In this document: piece by piece, positions 7,850 to 12,454 of the stretch
How the letters are laid out: each line of letters begins with the position of its first letter
Numbering within the stretch: position 1 is the first letter of the stretch
Assembly: GCA_020435085.1 (NCBI GenBank)
Contig: JAGRAB010000030.1
Span: 1-12,454 of the forward strand
Source of the DNA: Bdellovibrionales bacterium
Lineage (GTDB): Bacteria; Bdellovibrionota; Bdellovibrionia; Bdellovibrionales; UBA1609
DNA: 12,454 nucleotides
Direction of reading: 5' to 3'
Made by a program: the position numbers and the translations under genes
Notes under the pieces: model-generated
What the model was told of the DNA's origin: nothing
What the model saw: only the letters and a program-made list of their open reading frames with translations
The model's database searches: none

Positions 7850-9805
7850 ATGAGTTTAAAAAACCGAGTTAAACCAAGAAAGTCTTTGCGGACGATTCTC
7901 ATCCTTTCGTTTCTTTTGTTTTCATTAGTTCCGCTGGCGTTTATCACGGGCTTTTCTATTCAAAACTATAAGCAGGCTATTGATAAAGAGTTGAACCAAA
8001 GGCTTGAGGGAAATATTCGAGAAATCGAAGGAACCCTTAAAGATTTTGCAAAACTTTTGGGTGAGCAGACAAAAGAGCACGTGCGAGATAAGTCACTCAT
8101 TTATTTTTCGTCACAAAATAATTTTGATCGAGTGCGAGAAAACTTAAAAGACAGACTTCTTATCGGATATGCTCATCGTATTTATATGTTTAAAAGAGAT
8201 GGAGTTTTGAGGGTTGCTTTGTTTAAGGACTCTGAGGGGGGTGTTCAAGTTCTTGAAAATATGGAGCGTGGAGATGTGATTCTCAATGAAACGCTCATGA
8301 CTCAAGTTCAGAAAGAAGGTCAGCTCAATTTTGTAAGAGTTGATGTTGATAAAGAAAAAACAAGAAAAAATGCTATTGAAGGACAAATGGAATATAGCAT
8401 TTATAGCCCCATTGAATCGGTCTCTGGAGTGGTCGTCGGTTATATTGAAGAAGCCATGCACCTCGATCAGTCCTATGTCTTTAAAATGAAAGAGCGAATG
8501 GATGTTGAACTTTTCTTTTTTAGTGATGATTCAGACAAAGTTTTTGCAAGTCATCAAGATCTTGTTGAATACAAAAGAGGCTTTTTTAAAGAGCAGCTCA
8601 ATAATGATGGTAAAGGTTATTTTGATTTAAATATAAGACAAACACCTTATCGATTTATGCTTCAAAAAGTACGTTGGGGGAGTGCGGATCTTTATATTGG
8701 ATTGGGAGTTTCAAAAAGCTCAAGCAATTCAATTTTAAAAAATGTAGAACAAGCTTTTTATTTTGTTGTCGCTATTATTATGGTGATTGCACTGTTCTTT
8801 TCTATTTTTGTCTCAAAACTTATTTTAAGGCCCTTGTATCATGTTTTAGGGGCCATTCGTGGTGCAGACTTTGAGAGAGGTGTTGTCAAAATAGAAACAA
8901 ACAACGATACAGAACTTGGAATTCTCTGTGAATCATTTAATGAAATGTCTGAAAAAATTTATAACGCTCAGTCCGAGCTCAAGAATAAAATTAATCAGTT
9001 AGAAGATGCCAATTTAGAAATTAAAGAAACTCAAGCAAAGCTTGTTCACACGGGAAAAATGGCAAGCCTCGGTCAATTAGTCGCAGGTGTTGCACATGAG
9101 CTCAATAACCCCATCGGTTTTATTTATTCAAATATGACTCACTTGCGAGAATATTCAGAAAAACTTGTAGATCTTGTTGGAGTTGCAGAAAAAGATCCTC
9201 AACATTTAAAAGAGGCTAAAGAAGAGGCGGACTTTGAATACATGACTGAAGATTTACCAAGATTAATTTCTTCTTGTGAAGATGGAGCAAGAAGAACAAG
9301 AGATATCGTATTAGGCTTAAGAAATTTCTCAAGGCTTGAAGAAGCCGCCTTAAAAGAGGTCGACATTGAAGAGGGGCTTCAAAACACCCTTCGCCTTTTG
9401 TCAGGCGAATTAAAAAATCGCATCAAAGTTGTTGAAGAGTTTGAAGGCATTCCACATGTGATGTGTTATCCGAGTCAACTCAACCAAGTCTTTATGAATA
9501 TCCTCTCCAATGCGGCCCAAGCAATTGATGGCGATGGGACCATTTATATTCGAACAAAAAAAATAGACTCCGATCGCGTGCAAATTGAAATTGAAGACAC
9601 TGGCAAAGGAATGGATGAAGAGACACGAAGTAAAATTTTTGATCCCTTCTTTACAACAAAAAGTTTGGGCACAGGAACGGGGCTGGGCCTCAGTATCAGC
9701 TACGGTGTCATTGAAAAACACAAAGGGGAAATCATCGTTGAATCAGAAGTCGGTAAAGGAACAAAATTTATTTTAATTCTTCCTATAGAAGGACCGAGTG
9801 ATTAA
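7850..9805 (+). CDS. Membrane sensor histidine kinase (HAMP, HPK4-like)
   Basis: 651-residue inner-membrane sensor kinase. Transmembrane helix 1 is at about 15-35 and helix 2 at about 302-323. The periplasmic region between them (about 36-300) has the length and mixed alpha/beta look of a Cache-type sensor, but its ligand is unknown. A HAMP domain follows (about 324-376, with Pro328 after helix 2), then a coiled coil (372-400). The H-box is LVAGVAHELNNPI with phosphoacceptor His416. The N-box is QVFMNILSNAAQA (Asn550/Asn554), G1 is DTGKGMD (583-589), the F-box is FDPFFTTK (597-604) and G2 is GTGTGLGL (607-614). All ATP-binding motifs are intact, so the kinase should be active. There is no receiver domain and no response regulator gene follows, so its partner lies elsewhere. 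It starts 14 nt after the anti-sigma-like gene and is probably the last gene of the mreB operon. No clear terminator was found after it. Confidence 0.93.
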   Translation: MSLKNRVKPRKSLRTILILSFLLFSLVPLAFITGFSIQNYKQAIDKELNQRLEGNIREIEGTLKDFAKLLGEQTKEHVRDKSLIYFSSQNNFDRVRENLKDRLLIGYAHRIYMFKRDGVLRVALFKDSEGGVQVLENMERGDVILNETLMTQVQKEGQLNFVRVDVDKEKTRKNAIEGQMEYSIYSPIESVSGVVVGYIEEAMHLDQSYVFKMKERMDVELFFFSDDSDKVFASHQDLVEYKRGFFKEQLNNDGKGYFDLNIRQTPYRFMLQKVRWGSADLYIGLGVSKSSSNSILKNVEQAFYFVVAIIMVIALFFSIFVSKLILRPLYHVLGAIRGADFERGVVKIETNNDTELGILCESFNEMSEKIYNAQSELKNKINQLEDANLEIKETQAKLVHTGKMASLGQLVAGVAHELNNPIGFIYSNMTHLREYSEKLVDLVGVAEKDPQHLKEAKEEADFEYMTEDLPRLISSCEDGARRTRDIVLGLRNFSRLEEAALKEVDIEEGLQNTLRLLSGELKNRIKVVEEFEGIPHVMCYPSQLNQVFMNILSNAAQAIDGDGTIYIRTKKIDSDRVQIEIEDTGKGMDEETRSKIFDPFFTTKSLGTGTGLGLSISYGVIEKHKGEIIVESEVGKGTKFILILPIEGPSD

Positions 9806-9919
9806 CATTATAGTCTTAAATTGAGTCGAGTCATCAGTCGGCATCACATGGGCTATCATCCCAAAACCTCTGTTTAATAGTTATACAAAACTTCTCAAAT
9901 TGGCCCATTATTATTTGAT

Positions 9920-9949
9920 TTCACAGGCATAAAAATTGCCTTATATATT
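9920..9949 (+). promoter_or_regulatory. Probable promoter of the beta-helix protein gene
   Basis: TTCACA (9920-9925), an 18-nt spacer and TATATT (9944-9949), each five of six against the housekeeping consensus (TATATA at 9942 with 16-nt spacing is an alternative). Transcription would start near 9956. This lies downstream of the in-frame TTG at 9936 and therefore supports the ATG at 10008 as the start. The 202-bp gap between the kinase gene and this ATG holds nothing else clear. Confidence 0.45.
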
Positions 9950-10007
9950 TTATCCTAAAAGGGCCATAGGCTTTAACAGGACCATAAGGATTAATTGGGG
10001 GAATATT

Positions 10008-11510
10008 ATGACCTTTTTATTAGAACTATTTGTAGCTTTAATGGTTTTTCCTGTTTTTGCTCAACAAACAGGTGGGTGGGTGAATCCCACTGCAAGTGGC
10101 CATATTACACCAGATGATTTTCCTGCCTATACAAGCGGAAGTACAAAAAAAGCAAGAATCCAAGAATACATAGGGCATAAAAACTATTATAATCGACTTC
10201 GATATTTCTACACGAATCTGAATGATGTCTATTCAGATTTTAATATTAGTCCCACTGACATTATGGATTGCGATAGTCGTCATCAACAAGCATTACAGTC
10301 TAAGCAAAGCACTTGGATGATGACAAATGCGAGAAATTATTTTTGCCTTGGAGAATTTAATACAGCCTATTGCCATCAAAATCAGTATAAAAAAGTTTTT
10401 CTCAACTACTGTCTTGATCCGGATGACACTCTTGATTGGTTGGCTTTACAGGCTGCAATTTTAAATGCCTATGGTAGAACGGTTTATATACCACCGTATC
10501 GAACATTTAATATCAATCAAGTTTTAGTGATTCCATCAAATACACGTATTGTATGGGGTGGTTCTGCTCCTGCAAAATTTGCAGGACGGTCTTGGGTCAT
10601 TCCAGATGCCTCATTTATTAAATTGATACAACCAAAGCTATCAGGATTTAATGGACCAGAGCCAATCAATAACTTTCGTGGAATTGGGTTTTCACATGGG
10701 ACAGTTGTTTGGACCGCAAGCTTTCCATTTGCATATTCTGGTAAAATCGCATTCTACACAGAAAAGCCAGTAAGTAATATAGAGCTTTTGTATCCCCATA
10801 TTGATGCTGGCAACCTTTTGGGTGAAAATGGAATCAGTTTTGCTCAAGGGGTTGAAGATGTCAGGGTCTATGGTGGGCATATTATCAATTCGAAAATTAA
10901 TGCGATTGATCCAAGCATTGCCGGTGCCGGAGGCAAAGCCATTCAGTGTGAGGCTGGCTGTCGAAAAATCTATATTCAGGGAATTAATGTTTCAAATTCT
11001 CACATAGGAATTAACTCAAATGCTATTGAACACCATGCGAGTCTTAATAAAAATATAAATTCAAATGTATTATCTGACATTGTTGTTGAAGGAGTATTAA
11101 TGAATAACGTAGATATTCCATTTAATGCATTTAACGATTATGTTGACCCTCGTGGTACTCAAAGAATGTCTGTGGATAATTTTCTCCTTTATGACAGTGG
11201 ACGAATGCCGGACTCTGTTTATCAAGAGAGAATTGGTGTTCCAAGGCCTATTTATAAGTACTCATATCTTCATCAAGGGAAAGTACAACTACAGTATTTA
11301 CCACAAACGCCAAGAAGTTCGAATAACGGGATCTATTATTCACAGAACGCGTGGAATGTTATTATCTCGAACGGAAAGCTGATAAACTCAAGTGGCTATG
11401 GCGGTATTGAAGAAATTATTAGCGGTTACGGTCGAGCCTCGAAGGCAGTAAACATTGATTATCAAGTAAAGCTGAATTGTGGATTAAACCCAACAGCCCC
11501 GGGATGCTAA
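10008..11510 (+). CDS. Secreted right-handed beta-helix protein (pectate-lyase-3-like fold)
   Basis: 500 residues from ATG 10008, which follows GGGGGA by 5 nt. An N-terminal signal peptide ends VFA|QQ at residue 18; it is unusual in having no basic residue. Starting at the upstream TTG (9936) would add Arg residues but precedes the predicted transcription start. Residues 136-185 carry the entry signature of pectate-lyase-3/tailspike-type beta-helices: DPDDTLDWLALQAAI, RTVYIPPY, and VLVIPSNTRIVWGG. Short strands rich in Gly, Asn and Ile follow (GISFAQGVEDVRVYGG, KIYIQGINVSNSHIGI, DIVVEGVLMNNVD), as in parallel beta-helix coils. There are eight Cys (88, 113, 122, 135, 314, 318, 491, 500), an even number compatible with disulfides in the envelope or outside the cell. 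The fold suits binding or cleaving polysaccharide, but no catalytic residues can be assigned. The gene stands alone. Confidence 0.75.
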   Translation: MTFLLELFVALMVFPVFAQQTGGWVNPTASGHITPDDFPAYTSGSTKKARIQEYIGHKNYYNRLRYFYTNLNDVYSDFNISPTDIMDCDSRHQQALQSKQSTWMMTNARNYFCLGEFNTAYCHQNQYKKVFLNYCLDPDDTLDWLALQAAILNAYGRTVYIPPYRTFNINQVLVIPSNTRIVWGGSAPAKFAGRSWVIPDASFIKLIQPKLSGFNGPEPINNFRGIGFSHGTVVWTASFPFAYSGKIAFYTEKPVSNIELLYPHIDAGNLLGENGISFAQGVEDVRVYGGHIINSKINAIDPSIAGAGGKAIQCEAGCRKIYIQGINVSNSHIGINSNAIEHHASLNKNINSNVLSDIVVEGVLMNNVDIPFNAFNDYVDPRGTQRMSVDNFLLYDSGRMPDSVYQERIGVPRPIYKYSYLHQGKVQLQYLPQTPRSSNNGIYYSQNAWNVIISNGKLINSSGYGGIEEIISGYGRASKAVNIDYQVKLNCGLNPTAPGC

Positions 11511-11541
11511 TTCGAAGCTCTATTCAAACTCAGTAGATAAA

Positions 11542-11582
11542 GTATATTGATGGACAGAAACCATTAGTGTTCATCAATATAC
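11542..11582. repeat. 15-bp inverted repeat between the beta-helix gene and the coiled-coil membrane protein gene
   Basis: The arms 11542-11556 (GTATATTGATGGACA) and 11568-11582 (TGTTCATCAATATAC) pair over 15 positions with one G-T, around an 11-nt loop. It starts 31 nt after the stop of the beta-helix gene. No T-run follows on either strand, so it is not a standard intrinsic terminator. A 3' mRNA-stabilising stem or an operator for the next gene are alternatives. The rest of the 195-bp gap holds only the downstream promoter-like boxes. Confidence 0.7.
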
Positions 11583-11658
11583 AAATGACAGGTTTATCGA
11601 CAGTTCATTCATAGATCGATGATTATTCTTTCATTAAATGCCAGATTAACTTCAAAAT

Positions 11659-11687
11659 TTGGCCGTTTTTTTGCAACATCTTATAAT
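11659..11687 (+). promoter_or_regulatory. Possible promoter with consensus TATAAT
   Basis: TTGGCC (11659-11664), a 17-nt spacer and an exact TATAAT (11682-11687). The predicted start, near 11694, would fall inside the GGGGAG ribosome site (11690-11695) and leave a leader of only about 12 nt. So either the message is almost leaderless or this box is not the promoter used. Confidence 0.4.
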
Positions 11688-11705
11688 TAGGGGAGTTGTA
11701 AAAAA

Positions 11706-12356
11706 ATGTACTATTTCATTGTAAGACAAATAAAGCAAAATATCAGCTGGCAGTCATTTGTGACCCCTGCTTTATTAGGGGTATTGTCTGTTGGGTTGTT
11801 ATTTTTATTTTCAGCTCAGTTGTCTCAAAATAAGACACAGTCAAAAAATATTCCCTCAATAGCTCCAAAGGTAGATATTGTTCATCAAAAAGCTTTGGCT
11901 TTAATTAATAAAAACTTACAAGACGATGCGAGAGTTTTAGAATTAAAAGAACAAGCCATTGAGTTAAATAACGAAAAGTTTTTAGATCAAATCAATCAAA
12001 AGTTGAAACATCAAATGGCGACCGTTCAGCTGTTAAATCAACAAGGACTTGGTGTTGAGGTTTTTGTGGATGATGGAAGCTCTGCCGTTTACGAAGATTT
12101 GAATGAAAAAAATGAAGTCTATGATTCACAACTGACACCGGCTGAGAAAATTGAACTCAAAATGCAGCGAACTCGTGAACTTGCGGATTATCAACTTAAT
12201 CAAAAGAAACAATTTGTTCGTGCTTTTCTTGAAAATGCAAGAAAAAAAGGCGTCGATGTTGTTCTCAACGATCAATTAGAGGTCGTTAATGTTCGCCGAA
12301 TTCGAGCAGATCAACCATATGTAGGCGATGTAACAATTGACGACCTTTTCAAATAG
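11706..12356 (+). CDS. Membrane-anchored periplasmic protein with helical/coiled-coil region, unknown function
   Basis: Not recognised as a named family. It has 216 residues. A basic N-terminus (VRQIKQN) precedes one transmembrane helix at about 21-37 (PALLGVLSVGLLFLFSA) with no signal-peptidase site, so the body should face the periplasm. Residues 55-112 are strongly helical, charged and Leu/Gln-rich (for example ALALINKNLQDDARVLELKE), suggesting a coiled coil. A short strand-like segment follows (GVEVFVDDGSSAVYEDL, 115-131). A second helix covers about 144-181 and the C-terminus is VDVVLNDQLEVVNVRRI. GGGGAG lies 10 nt before the ATG. It is separated from the beta-helix gene by 195 bp and has its own possible promoter, so an operon is not assumed. 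Possible roles include an envelope scaffold or an accessory factor of a secretion or motility machine; nothing in the sequence chooses between them. Confidence 0.7.
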   Translation: MYYFIVRQIKQNISWQSFVTPALLGVLSVGLLFLFSAQLSQNKTQSKNIPSIAPKVDIVHQKALALINKNLQDDARVLELKEQAIELNNEKFLDQINQKLKHQMATVQLLNQQGLGVEVFVDDGSSAVYEDLNEKNEVYDSQLTPAEKIELKMQRTRELADYQLNQKKQFVRAFLENARKKGVDVVLNDQLEVVNVRRIRADQPYVGDVTIDDLFK

Positions 12357-12454
12357 AAGCAGAAGCGATCGCAAAAGCACCATCTTCTTTATTTTCAATT
12401 TCATTATCTCGATTTTATGTGATTGAGTTCTTGCAAACTTGAAAATGAGCTTTC
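12357..12454. other. Window end, no supported feature
   Basis: 98 bp after the coiled-coil gene with no terminator hairpin and T-run. A short minus-strand frame (16 codons from the edge to a stop near 12404) could be the tail of a gene lying beyond the window. It is too short to judge. Confidence 0.4.

Noticed and set aside
9806..9935. Terminator after the histidine kinase gene
   Set aside because: Only a 3-bp GGG/CCC stem is visible and no T-run follows, so no terminator is called.
9936..10007. In-frame TTG start extending the beta-helix protein by 24 residues
   Set aside because: It lies within or upstream of the predicted -10 box (9944-9949), has no ribosome site, and would bury the signal peptide after a long leader; ATG 10008 has a G-rich site at normal spacing.
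12367..12376. GCGATCGC palindrome as a repeat or origin element
   Set aside because: It is a single 8-bp copy, expected by chance, with no cluster of similar sites.

Overview
The window looks like a stretch of chromosome from a Gram-negative, A+T-rich bacterium. Several proteins point to the Bdellovibrionota (Bdellovibrio or Bacteriovorax relatives). These are a lipoprotein with an Asn at -1 of the lipidated Cys (Gln-Asn-Cys), a large share of secreted or surface proteins without close name matches, a solo mreB, and sigma-like/membrane regulator gene pairs. The taxonomic call is an inference from protein style; there is no rRNA or other firm marker here. There is no CRISPR array, tRNA, transposase or phage gene.

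Layout. (1) 1-2062, minus strand: two secreted or surface genes in a tight pair. The upstream one is a lipoprotein with seven FG-GAP-like beta-propeller repeats. The downstream one, cut by the window edge, is a signal-peptide protein with a LamG-like lectin domain. (2) 2063-2433: a divergent intergenic region carrying a perfect 55-bp palindrome (27-bp arms, 1-nt centre) followed by five T. (3) 2434-4533, plus strand: a GNAT-fold protein lacking the usual acetyl-CoA loop, 3 nt ahead of glpD (aerobic glycerol-3-phosphate dehydrogenase). (4) 4537-4992, minus strand: an SCP2-like lipid-binding-type protein with a TTG start, convergent with glpD and divergent from mreB. (5) 5229-9805, plus strand: mreB and three regulatory genes with gaps of 5 nt, an 8-nt overlap and 14 nt. 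They encode a sigma-region-4-like HTH protein, a single-pass membrane protein resembling an anti-sigma factor without zinc ligands, and a sensor histidine kinase. mreC and mreD are not adjacent. (6) 10008-11510: a secreted beta-helix (pectate-lyase-fold) protein with its own likely promoter. (7) 11706-12356: a membrane-anchored periplasmic protein of unknown function, preceded by a strong hairpin and a TATAAT box.

How the genes may work together. The GNAT-like/glpD pair feeds glycerol-3-phosphate electrons to the quinone pool. The mreB cluster is the most unusual part. It puts the cell-shape actin in one probable transcript with a candidate sigma/anti-sigma-like pair and an envelope-sensing kinase, which suggests that elongation is coupled to an envelope signal. 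That coupling is inferred from gene order only. The propeller lipoprotein, the LamG protein and the beta-helix protein are candidate surface-contact or polysaccharide-binding factors, but no catalytic residues could be assigned to any of them.
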